Positions 1 through 5,891 of a stretch of 6,813 nt of DNA are shown in pieces (positions within the stretch are counted from its first letter, which is position 1; every line of letters starts with the position of its first letter). The stretch is from positions 1 to 6,813 of the forward strand of contig CALMGO010000085.1 of NCBI GenBank assembly GCA_937863625.1. Direction: 5' to 3'. The translations under genes were made by a program, and so were the position numbers. The stretch is from an uncultured bacterium (GTDB taxonomy: Bacteria > Planctomycetota > DG-23 > SLPQ01). Below the pieces are notes generated by a model that was given only the letters and a program-made list of their open reading frames with translations, was not told the origin of the DNA and did no database searches.

Positions 1-201
1 GGCCATGGTCTCTACGGACCGCGGGGAGACGCGCACCTGGTCGGAGGCGGTAACCTCAACCATCGGGCTTCCTCCGAGGCCGGATAGGGCGCCTTTGCGA
101 TAGCACCTGGTGTGGAGAATGACAGAGTCGCGTCCGAGCTCGGACTTTACCTGAGCGAGGGCCGATTCCATCGTAGTTGCCGTGTACTTTCTTACGTTCA
201 T
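1..201 (-). CDS. flhF: FlhF, SRP-type GTPase for flagellar placement (partial, N-terminal 67 codons)
   Basis: My own translation of the minus strand from the ATG at 199-201 gives MNVRKYTATTMESALAQVKS and continues open to the window edge (67 codons, 3' end missing). The visible part matches the FlhF N-terminal region: an initial K-Y strand, an alternation of Ala/Leu in a helix (about residues 10-22), then LGRDSVILHTR (residues 22-31) and a later VEVTA strand (48-52). The NG GTPase domain, where the nucleotide-binding motifs lie, is outside the window, so activity cannot be judged. In known systems FlhF is a membrane-associated GTPase that sets the site, and with FlhG the number, of flagella. 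Its ATG overlaps the flhA stop by 4 bp (ATGA) and only a weak GGTAGA-like site precedes it, which suggests translation coupled to flhA. The assignment rests on the N-terminus plus its place directly after flhA. Confidence 0.88.
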   Translation of the reverse strand, partial: MNVRKYTATTMESALAQVKSELGRDSVILHTRCYRKGALSGLGGSPMVEVTASDQVRVSPRSVETMA

Positions 202-2282
202 TTGTCTACCGTTATCATGCCAGAGGATTCGACTTCAATTTCACGCGAGACTTCGTTGTATGCCAGCACGACGACGCTGGGCAGAACGCCTTCGATGAGA
301 CGCTTGACGTGGGCGCGAATCTGCGGACTGGTGAGGATGATGGGCAGATGCCCTGCGGTCAGAAGTTTTTCGAGTTCGTCGGCCGCCGCGGAAGTAATGC
401 GCTGTGCGACATCCGGCGGGAGACTCATGAAGGCGCCGGCGTCGGAGTGCTGGATGGCGGCGCCAATCCTATCCTCGAGGACAGGCGCGATCGTGACGAC
501 GTGGATACGGCCGTTTTCTTCGTACTGGCGGGTGATCCAACGGCCGAGAGAGTTGCGGACGTACTCGGTGAGGATGTCGGTGTCCTTGGTTCGTCCGGCG
601 TAGTCGCCGAGAGTCTCGAGGACGGTCTCGATATCGCGGATGGAGACACGCTCACGCAGGAGGTTTTGAAGGACCTTCTGCGCGTCGCCGACACGCAGGA
701 GGTTGGGAATGACTTCGTCGACGAGCGCAGGGCTCTGCTTTTTAACCTGGTCGAGGAGTTCCTGGACCTTCTGCCTGGTAAGGATGTCGCCGGCGTGCCC
801 CTTGACGGTCTCGGTGAGATGCGTGGCAACGACGGAGGCGGCGTCGACGACGGTGAAACCCATGTTTTCGGCGCGGGTACGCTCAGCCGCCGGAATCCAG
901 GTTGCGGGCAGGCCGAAGGCGGGCTCCTTGGTCTCGATGCCCTGGAGTTTGCCGGAGGCAAGGCCGGAATCCATGGCGAGATAGTAGTCGGGATAGGCGG
1001 TGCCGGAGGCAATCGGGACGCCCTTGATCTTAATGACGTAGTCGTTGCCGGAGAGCTTGACGGTATTGTCACGGATGCGAATAGGCGGAATCACAAGGCC
1101 GAGTTCATCAGCGAACTGACGGCGGATGGCCTGAACCCTCTCACGGAGGTCGCCGCCCTGGGCACGGTCGACCATGCGGATGAGGGCGTAGCCAACCTCT
1201 ATCTCAAGGGGGTCGACACCCGGCGCGGTGGGGATGGGCTCGGGTTCCCTGTGCTGGGCTTTTTCCTTGGTCTCCTTTGCGACGACGGCGGCCTTTGCGG
1301 TGCGCGTCATGGTGTAGGCAATGCCGGCGCAGCCGGCGGCGAGCATGAGAAGCGGGATCTTCGGGAGGTCGGTGACGACGAGCGCAAGAAGGAAGCCGGC
1401 GGATATGACAAGGGCCATCGGCTTTCCGAAGACCTGGTTGAGGACGTCCTCGCCGAGATTCGAGACCGAGGTGGCGCGGGTGACGAGAAGAGCGGCGGAG
1501 ATGCTGATGACGAAAGCGGGTATCTGGCTGACGAGGCCGTCACCGATGGTAAGCTTGGTGTAGACGCCGGCCGCTTCGGAGACGGTCATCTGGTGCGACA
1601 CGCCGATGATGAGGCCGCCGAGGATATTGATAATGGTGATGATGATGCCGGCAATGGCATCGCCGCGGACGAACTTGGAGGCGCCGTCCATGGCCCCGTA
1701 GAAATCGGCCTCGCGGGTGATGGTCTGCCGACGGCGGCGCGCCTCAGTCTCGTCAATGAGGCCGGCATTGAGATCGGCATCGATGGCCATCTGCTTGCCG
1801 GGCATGGCGTCGAGGGTGAACCTTGCGGCGACTTCAGATATGCGGGTGGCGCCCTTTGTGATGACGACGAACTGTATGACGACGAGTATCGAGAAGATGA
1901 CAAAGCCGATGAGTGGCGAGTCGCCGGCGACAAATGAGCCGAAGGCCTTGATGACGGAACCGGCGGCCTCGAGTTTAAGGATGTAGGCACGCGAGAGGAT
2001 GAGACGCGTGGAGGCCACGTTAAGGACGAGACGAAAGAGCGTAGTGATGAGCAGAACGCTCGGGAAGACACCGAACTCGAGGGGCTCGCGGACATAGACG
2101 GTCGTGAGCATGATGAGTATGGCAAGCGTCACATTCACGAGCAGCAGGAAACTCAGGATGCCGGACGGCAGCGGAAAGAGCAACACGCCCAAAAGAGAGA
2201 CAATGGCAATGGGGATAAGCACGCCACGGTAGCGCGCGAACGCCCTTGCAACCGCGCCTGTCGTGAGTGCCATTGTGGTCAT
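198..2282 (-). CDS. flhA: FlhA, flagellar type III export-gate subunit (FHIPEP family)
   Basis: This 694-residue protein has the usual FlhA length and architecture. About eight membrane segments lie within residues 20-325, followed by a charged Pro-rich linker (about 334-358) and a soluble C-terminal domain (about 359-694) that forms the cytoplasmic ring binding chaperone-substrate complexes. Family hallmarks are LFRLVLNVASTRLIL (82-96), the FHIPEP signature from R147 through EVAARF and LDAMPGKQMAID (to residue 168), and FVRGDAIAG with Asp208, which corresponds to the essential Asp208 of Salmonella FlhA. The C-terminal RIRDN (402-406) and RxSLGR-like VRNSLGRWI (575-583) blocks are also present. 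In the family FlhA forms a nonamer and couples proton motive force to protein export. I chose the first ATG because GAAAGG (2289-2294) sits 6 nt before it; the ATG at codon 4 would be 15 nt away. The stop overlaps the flhF start by 4 bp, and 11 bp separate it from flhB. Confidence 0.98.
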   Translation of the reverse strand: MTTMALTTGAVARAFARYRGVLIPIAIVSLLGVLLFPLPSGILSFLLLVNVTLAILIMLTTVYVREPLEFGVFPSVLLITTLFRLVLNVASTRLILSRAYILKLEAAGSVIKAFGSFVAGDSPLIGFVIFSILVVIQFVVITKGATRISEVAARFTLDAMPGKQMAIDADLNAGLIDETEARRRRQTITREADFYGAMDGASKFVRGDAIAGIIITIINILGGLIIGVSHQMTVSEAAGVYTKLTIGDGLVSQIPAFVISISAALLVTRATSVSNLGEDVLNQVFGKPMALVISAGFLLALVVTDLPKIPLLMLAAGCAGIAYTMTRTAKAAVVAKETKEKAQHREPEPIPTAPGVDPLEIEVGYALIRMVDRAQGGDLRERVQAIRRQFADELGLVIPPIRIRDNTVKLSGNDYVIKIKGVPIASGTAYPDYYLAMDSGLASGKLQGIETKEPAFGLPATWIPAAERTRAENMGFTVVDAASVVATHLTETVKGHAGDILTRQKVQELLDQVKKQSPALVDEVIPNLLRVGDAQKVLQNLLRERVSIRDIETVLETLGDYAGRTKDTDILTEYVRNSLGRWITRQYEENGRIHVVTIAPVLEDRIGAAIQHSDAGAFMSLPPDVAQRITSAAADELEKLLTAGHLPIILTSPQIRAHVKRLIEGVLPSVVVLAYNEVSREIEVESSGMITVDK

Positions 2283-2288
2283 TTAGTG

Positions 2289-2294
2289 CCTTTC
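2289..2294 (-). promoter_or_regulatory. flhA ribosome binding site
   Basis: GAAAGG on the minus strand begins with the last base of the flhB stop codon and lies 6 nt before the flhA ATG at 2280-2282. This spacing decides between the two closely placed ATG codons (codons 1 and 4) in favour of the first. Confidence 0.65.
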
Positions 2295-3376
2295 TACCCT
2301 GCCGCTTCGGGCAGGGTCTTTCCCTTGATGCGATAGACGTACGCAAGAATCTCGGCGACCGCCTGATAGAGCTCGACGGGGATAGCGGCGCCGACCTCGA
2401 CCTTGCGGTAGAGAAGACGCGCGACGATTTTGTTTTCGACGATAGGGACGCGCGAGACGGCGGCGATTTCGCGTATGCGGGCGGCGATGAAGCCGGCGCC
2501 CTTGGCGACGCAGAGCGGTGCGTCCATGTTGTCCGGGTCGTACTGAATCGCGATGGCGAGCTCGGTGGGGTTGGTGATGACAACGTCGGCCTTGGGGACA
2601 TTGGCCATCATCCTCTGCATGGCGAGCTGGCGCTGCATTCTGCGTCGGCGTTCACGCGTGAGGGGATCTCCCTCCATGCGCTTCATCTCCTCCTTGATCT
2701 CCTGTTTGGTCATCATGAGGTCGCGCTCGTACTGGTAGCGCTGAAAACCGTAGTCGAAAAGCGCCAGTACGAGAAGCGCCATGGCAACGCGGTAGCCAAG
2801 CTTGAGGACGATGGAGGCGCCGAAGAGTAGTATCTCGCCGGGGGCCAGGCCAATGATGTCGGCGGTGGCGGGGATAGCATCGCGTATGGTGATGTATGCT
2901 ATGGCGCCTATGACGATGATTTTGAACAGGCTGCCCATTAGGCGGACGAGGCCCTTCTTGGAAATCAGGTTGGCGATGCCTTTTATGGGGTCAAGACGGG
3001 CGATGTCGGGAGTCAGCGGAGAGGAAGTCCATATGAATCCTGACTGCAGGAGGTTGCCAGCGATGCCTATGGCGAGGATACCGAAAACAAGGGGCGCGAC
3101 GGCTGAAAAGATGAAGGACGAAGCAAAGCCGAAGTACAAGCGGATGGAATCCTGTGTGAGCGCTCCGACATGGAGGCTATCGAGCGATTTTCTGGTGAGA
3201 AGAGCGAGAGTCTGTAGCATGCGGCGGCCGGAGACCTGGAAAATAATAAGCGAACCCAGAAGCGTGAGGGCAGCGCAGAGGTCGCTTGATTTTGCGACCT
3301 GGCCTTTCTCGCGGGCCTCCTGGCGACGCCGCGGCGTTGCTTGTTCGGTTTTTTCGCCTAAATCACTGTCAGGCAT
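2294..3376 (-). CDS. flhB: FlhB, export-gate subunit and substrate-specificity switch (NPTE variant)
   Basis: This 360-residue protein starts with the classic FlhB opening (GEKTEQATPRRRQEAREKGQ, residues 7-26). Four membrane segments follow at about 33-48, 85-110, 150-170 and 183-207, then the basic/acidic linker with YQYERDLMMTKQEIKEEMK (214-232). The C-terminal cytoplasmic domain (FlhB-C/YscU-like) runs to the end and includes VVITNP, the AKG motif (291-293) and the RLLYRKVEVGAAIP block (320-333). FlhB binds FlhA and the FliPQR core and changes cargo from rod-hook to filament type after self-cleavage between Asn and Pro of NPTH. Here the motif is N269-P270-T271-E272: Asn and Pro are kept, at the Salmonella numbering, but His is Glu (codon GAG at 2561-2563). 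Length and flanks are otherwise normal, so this is a natural variant and not decay. A GGAG lies 11 nt before the ATG, inside the fliR end; only 3 bp separate the two genes. Confidence 0.98.
   Translation of the reverse strand: MPDSDLGEKTEQATPRRRQEAREKGQVAKSSDLCAALTLLGSLIIFQVSGRRMLQTLALLTRKSLDSLHVGALTQDSIRLYFGFASSFIFSAVAPLVFGILAIGIAGNLLQSGFIWTSSPLTPDIARLDPIKGIANLISKKGLVRLMGSLFKIIVIGAIAYITIRDAIPATADIIGLAPGEILLFGASIVLKLGYRVAMALLVLALFDYGFQRYQYERDLMMTKQEIKEEMKRMEGDPLTRERRRRMQRQLAMQRMMANVPKADVVITNPTELAIAIQYDPDNMDAPLCVAKGAGFIAARIREIAAVSRVPIVENKIVARLLYRKVEVGAAIPVELYQAVAEILAYVYRIKGKTLPEAAG
2297..2316 (-). other. Perfect 7-bp inverted repeat at the flhB 3' end
   Basis: The arms CCCTGCC (2297-2303) and GGCAGGG (2310-2316) are exact reverse complements around a 6-nt loop. 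On the mRNA the stem is the last part of flhB, ends directly before the TAG stop, and is followed at once by the flhA ribosome binding site. No run of T follows, so it is not a convincing intrinsic terminator. It could be an intercistronic structure that tunes flhA translation or marks an RNA processing point, but it could also be chance in GC-rich coding sequence, since it encodes the ordinary Leu-Pro-Glu-Ala-Ala-Gly end of FlhB. Confidence 0.4.
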
Positions 3377-3379
3377 ACT

Positions 3380-4165
3380 TTACACCGCTCCGGAAACAAG
3401 GGCCGGAAGGCCCGACAGAAGAGTCCCGATCATTCGCGCTATGAAATGGCCGATGGCGGGCAACGTGAACAGCAGGACAATCGTGCCGACCAGGATACGC
3501 ACCGGAAAGCCTACGATGAGGATATTCATCTGGGGCACGGTGCGAGCCACAAAACCCATTGCAACCGTAACGAGGAAAAGCGCCAGCACAGCAGGCGCGC
3601 TTATGGCGAAGGCAATGGCAAAGAGGTAGCCGAAGAGTTCAATGACCATATCGAGGACGCGCGGAGAAAGGACAAGCGCGCCGATCGGCAGCGTTTTGAA
3701 ACTGCCGACGATAGAGGCAAGGAGGATATGGTGGCCGCCGATGGCGAGGTAGATGAAGGCGGTCAGCAGGAAGAAGAACTGGCTCTCGAGAGAATCCTGC
3801 GTCTCCAACATGGGGTTGAAGATACTGGCCATGGCGGTGCCCATCTGCTGGCCGACCTGCATGCCCCCGAGCTGGACGGCAACGAAGATGAGACCGGCGG
3901 AGTATCCTACGAGGAGTCCTACGACGGACTCGGAGGCGGCGACCTTGACCATATAGGCAAGCGTCAGCGGCTGCGGGATGATAGGGTGGACAACCGGCAC
4001 GAGCAGGAGCGCGAGGACCATGGAGGCCGCGATTTTGACGCGGGCCGGAACGACGGCGGAGCCGAGAAGCGGCGCGGCGATCATCAAGGAGCCCACCCTG
4101 AAGAGTATCAGGATGTAGCCGATGAATTCATTTGTGGCAAACGAAACCAGGTCCACGGACCGCAC
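3380..4165 (-). CDS. fliR: FliR, export-gate core subunit
   Basis: This 261-residue hydrophobic protein has the normal FliR length, and about five to six hydrophobic segments are visible: about 15-32, 42-60, 73-100, 129-152, 177-205 and 213-240. Family-like features are the early RVGSLMIAAPLLGSAVVPAR block (23-42), GGMQVGQQMG (100-109) followed by an IFNPMLETQDS-type loop (115-125), and PQMNILIVGFPVRI (211-224). In the export gate a single FliR closes the helical FliP5-FliQ4-FliR1 pore through which flagellar subunits cross the membrane. The start is uncertain: the first possible codon is a GTG at 4163-4165, but that GTG is itself part of an AGAGGTG that would serve a second GTG at 4154-4156 (codon 4) with a 6-nt gap. 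An in-frame TAG at 4172-4174 (the fliQ stop) excludes any earlier start. The stop is 3 bp before flhB. Confidence 0.97.
   Translation of the reverse strand: MRSVDLVSFATNEFIGYILILFRVGSLMIAAPLLGSAVVPARVKIAASMVLALLLVPVVHPIIPQPLTLAYMVKVAASESVVGLLVGYSAGLIFVAVQLGGMQVGQQMGTAMASIFNPMLETQDSLESQFFFLLTAFIYLAIGGHHILLASIVGSFKTLPIGALVLSPRVLDMVIELFGYLFAIAFAISAPAVLALFLVTVAMGFVARTVPQMNILIVGFPVRILVGTIVLLFTLPAIGHFIARMIGTLLSGLPALVSGAV
3400..3413 (-). other. Perfect 5-bp GC hairpin near the fliR 3' end
   Basis: GGGCC and GGCCC flank a 4-nt loop (TTCC on the mRNA strand), and the stem ends 23 nt before the flhB ATG. The next bases on the mRNA strand are TTGTTT, so it vaguely resembles a weak terminator, but the stem is short, lies in coding sequence, and the genes downstream belong to the same pathway. 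A 5-bp stem is common by chance in such sequence, so functional meaning is doubtful. Confidence 0.25.
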
Positions 4166-4169
4166 CTCT
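4163..4169 (-). promoter_or_regulatory. Possible fliR ribosome binding site that favours the downstream GTG start
   Basis: AGAGGTG on the minus strand resembles a Shine-Dalgarno core and lies 6 nt before the GTG at 4154-4156. It contains the other candidate start, GTG 4163-4165, which would instead have to use AGG (4171-4173) with 5 nt spacing. The sequence slightly favours the shorter, 258-residue FliR, although the two products differ by only three residues. Confidence 0.45.
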
Positions 4170-4171
4170 GC

Positions 4172-4444
4172 CTAATAAGGAACTGTTTTAATGGCCAGAA
4201 ACGTCTCTCTTGCATACTGCACAAGGGTCTGAATGAGGACCGGCATAAGAAGATAAAGCACGGCCATCATGGCAAGGATCTTGGGGATAAAGGAAAGCGT
4301 CTGCTCCTGGACCTGAGTGGCCGCCTGCAACACGGAGATGATGACGCCTACGGCCAGTCCTGTCAAAAGGAGCGGCAGCGCCAGCATGAGCGTCACCTGG
4401 AGGGCGCTTCTGCCTATATCACTTGCAATCTGCACAGGGTCCAT
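4172..4444 (-). CDS. fliQ: FliQ, export-gate core subunit
   Basis: This 90-residue protein is the standard FliQ size and consists of two membrane-spanning helices (about 14-39 and 55-78) joined by a short loop with ATQVQEQTLSFIPK (42-55), the most conserved stretch of the family. FliQ copies wrap around the FliP-FliR helix in the export gate and form its cytoplasm-facing, inner-membrane part. The ATG at 4442-4444 has GAGGA (4451-4455) 6 nt upstream, and that site overlaps the fliP stop codon, so translation is likely coupled to fliP (9 bp gap). The TAG stop is in the same reading frame as fliR, with only two sense codons between the stop and the first fliR GTG. Confidence 0.97.
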   Translation of the reverse strand: MDPVQIASDIGRSALQVTLMLALPLLLTGLAVGVIISVLQAATQVQEQTLSFIPKILAMMAVLYLLMPVLIQTLVQYARETFLAIKTVPY

Positions 4445-4450
4445 CAGTCA

Positions 4451-4455
4451 TCCTC
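4451..4455 (-). promoter_or_regulatory. fliQ ribosome binding site overlapping the fliP stop
   Basis: GAGGA on the minus strand shares bases with the fliP TGA stop (4454-4456) and precedes the fliQ ATG by 6 nt. A ribosome ending fliP would sit on this site, which suits coupled production of FliP and FliQ. A nearby CCTC (weak 4-bp complement) could partly pair with it. Confidence 0.6.
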
Positions 4456-5236
4456 ACATGAAGGAGGCCATGATCGAGCCGACGACAAGGTGCCACCCGT
4501 CGGCAAGGACGAAAAGCAGCAGCTTGAACGGAAGACTTATGAGAACCGGGGGCAACATGAGCATGCCCATTGAAATCAGGACGGAGGAAATAACGATGTC
4601 AATAACGAGGAACGGCAGATAAAGCCTGAAGCCCATCTCAAATGCTGTGCGCAGTTCGCTGATCATGAAGGCGGGCATGAGGACAGTCGTCGGAACCTGG
4701 GAATACGTGGAACTTTCGGTAATCTCGATGCCGGCAAACTGCATGAAAAGGCGAACGTCCTGCGGCCGTGTCTGGCGGATCATGAAGGCTCGAACAGGCT
4801 TGGCCCCTGCGGTGAAAGCCGCTTGCGGGTCGGTGATTTCACCGGCGAGGTACGGCGCGAGGGCAGTGCGGTTTACCTCGTTCCAGGTGGGGCCCATGAC
4901 GACGAAAGTCATAAAAAGCGCGAGGCCTATGAGGACCTGGTTCGGCGGGAGCTGCTGGGTGGCGAGCGCCTGACGCAAGAGACTCAGCACGACGATGATG
5001 CGTGTGAAGCTCGTGGTCATGATAAGGATGGCCGGCGCAAGGGTGAGCACTGTAAGAAGCGCGAGAACCTCCAGGGTGGTGGCAATTTCCCTGGGGGTGG
5101 TCGCAGGCTCGACGCCGGGGATCTTTGGAATAATAATTTGGGCGGCGGCCTCGGACGGCAATGCGCCAAGCAGCATGAACATCGCGAAGACCGACATTAT
5201 CCCAATCAAACTACGCGAACGGATGAATCCGCTCAC
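4454..5236 (-). CDS. fliP: FliP, export-gate core subunit
   Basis: This 260-residue protein has an N-terminal signal-like segment: arginines at 6 and 8, a hydrophobic run at about 10-25, and an Ala-rich possible cleavage region at 28-33. The mature part has membrane segments at about 54-74, 98-116, 205-228 and 233-254. Both family signatures are clear: PAILIMTTSFTRIIVVLSLL (68-87) with the LGLQTPPNQV-like QQLPPNQVLIGLALF (94-108), and FLVIDIVISSVLISMGMLML (209-228) followed by PFKLLLFVLADGW (236-248). Met223, Met225 and Met227 correspond to the Met-rich loop that gaskets the closed pore in known FliP. Five FliP copies form the core of the gate. The start is a GTG (5234-5236) with a strong GGAGAGGGGG tract 5 nt upstream; the ATG at codon 14 (5195-5197) would remove the positive n-region, so the GTG is preferred. 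It lies 25 bp after fliO and 9 bp before fliQ. Confidence 0.98.
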   Translation of the reverse strand: MSGFIRSRSLIGIMSVFAMFMLLGALPSEAAAQIIIPKIPGVEPATTPREIATTLEVLALLTVLTLAPAILIMTTSFTRIIVVLSLLRQALATQQLPPNQVLIGLALFMTFVVMGPTWNEVNRTALAPYLAGEITDPQAAFTAGAKPVRAFMIRQTRPQDVRLFMQFAGIEITESSTYSQVPTTVLMPAFMISELRTAFEMGFRLYLPFLVIDIVISSVLISMGMLMLPPVLISLPFKLLLFVLADGWHLVVGSIMASFM

Positions 5237-5241
5237 AACTT

Positions 5242-5251
5242 CCCCCTCTCC
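5242..5251 (-). promoter_or_regulatory. Strong ribosome binding site for the fliP GTG start
   Basis: An unbroken purine tract reading GGAGAGGGGG on the minus strand lies 5 nt before GTG 5234-5236, in the 25-bp fliO-fliP gap. It is the strongest such site in the window and supports the non-ATG start. It fits the need for more FliP than FliR in the 5:4:1 core, although that link is inference. Confidence 0.65.
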
Positions 5252-5261
5252 AACAGACTAC

Positions 5262-5891
5262 CTAATCTTTGCCCACACGGGGCTCGTCAATTCTTCTTGA
5301 AAGGTCAGCAAATCTCTGCGAAACGGCGTTGACGGCGGCGGTAAGGTCGTCATCTGAGCGGCTCTTTTTCTGCGCGCCGGTAACGGAACCAAGGAGTTCC
5401 CTGAAGGCCGCGGAGGCGCCCTTCGGGGAGGCGGCCTCGGCGGCGCCGAGGACACGTTCGATCTCGGAAGGATCGGTGATTTCTGAAAGAATGGAGATAC
5501 TTGCCTGCGTGGCGCCGATCACGAGGAGGCGGCCGGGGGCCTTCATGAGGCAGACCATCTGCCTCGGGCCGACATAGGTGCGGGCCAGGAGGCGCAGGTT
5601 GTCTGATGAGTACATGGCCACGGTCCTCGGCGCGAGGCGGCGCAAGAGATATACGGCGAGGAAGATGACCGCGATAACAATAAGAAGGGTAGCCACAACC
5701 TTGGCAGTTTCGAGCCACTGCGGACGATCGAGGGTCGCGGGCGCGGCTGCGTCGGCGAGACCGATGGGCTGGTTTTCGACACTCTCGGTCTCGGGCGCGG
5801 CGGAGATGAGAGGCGAGGATGCCTCCTGGGCCTCAGAAAGAGGCGCGAGGACGGCTGCAACAAGCATCAGTGGCACTATGTACTTACTCAT
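5262..5891 (-). CDS. fliO: FliO/FliZ-family flagellar biosynthesis protein
   Basis: This 209-residue protein has a probable cleavable signal peptide (hydrophobic 5-17, possible cleavage after SEA, residues 19-21), a Ser/Ala/Glu-rich periplasmic spacer (22-60), one membrane helix (about 63-83, VVATLLIVIAVIFLAVYLL) followed by RR, then the cytoplasmic FliO domain (about 85-150) with LRLLARTYVGPRQMVCLMKA (99-118) and RLLVIGAT (121-128). FliO is an accessory factor that helps FliP form its ring. The domain plus position between fliN and fliP make the call secure even though FliO sequences vary widely. It is longer than the roughly 120-residue enterobacterial proteins because of the signal peptide/spacer and a polar tail (about 150-209, with a basic-acidic patch KKSRSDDD at 175-182). 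The ATG overlaps the fliN end by 8 bp, with GGAAGAG just upstream. A 7-bp inverted repeat at 5435-5451 lies inside the gene. Confidence 0.93.
   Translation of the reverse strand: MSKYIVPLMLVAAVLAPLSEAQEASSPLISAAPETESVENQPIGLADAAAPATLDRPQWLETAKVVATLLIVIAVIFLAVYLLRRLAPRTVAMYSSDNLRLLARTYVGPRQMVCLMKAPGRLLVIGATQASISILSEITDPSEIERVLGAAEAASPKGASAAFRELLGSVTGAQKKSRSDDDLTAAVNAVSQRFADLSRRIDEPRVGKD

Noticed and set aside
177..1937. Open frame of 586 codons on the plus strand, opposite flhA
   Set aside because: It lies antisense to a gene with unmistakable FlhA motifs. Its translation is rich in Gly, Asp and Glu with no recognisable domain, as expected for the mirror of GC-rich codons, and no ribosome binding site is evident.
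3393..3413. Hairpin followed by TTGTTT, considered as an intrinsic terminator within fliR
   Set aside because: The stem is only 5 bp and the T-run is short and broken. Termination here would cut off flhB and flhA, which are needed together with fliPQR.
2267..3629. Plus-strand frames opposite flhB (2267-2830 and 2802-3629)
   Set aside because: Shadows of the flhB and fliR coding frames without recognisable motifs; they would also span gene junctions of the true operon.
3446..4573. Open frame of 375 codons on the plus strand, opposite fliR, fliQ and the end of fliP
   Set aside because: Its product is dominated by His, Asp, Glu, Arg and Gly, the mirror image of hydrophobic membrane-protein codons read in antisense. 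No family resemblance is seen.
5435..5451. Perfect 7-bp inverted repeat CCTCGGC/GCCGAGG with a 3-nt loop
   Set aside because: It is inside the fliO tail, codes for Ala/Glu-rich residues, has no T-run and is far from either gene end, so it is best explained by repetitive GC-rich Ala codons.
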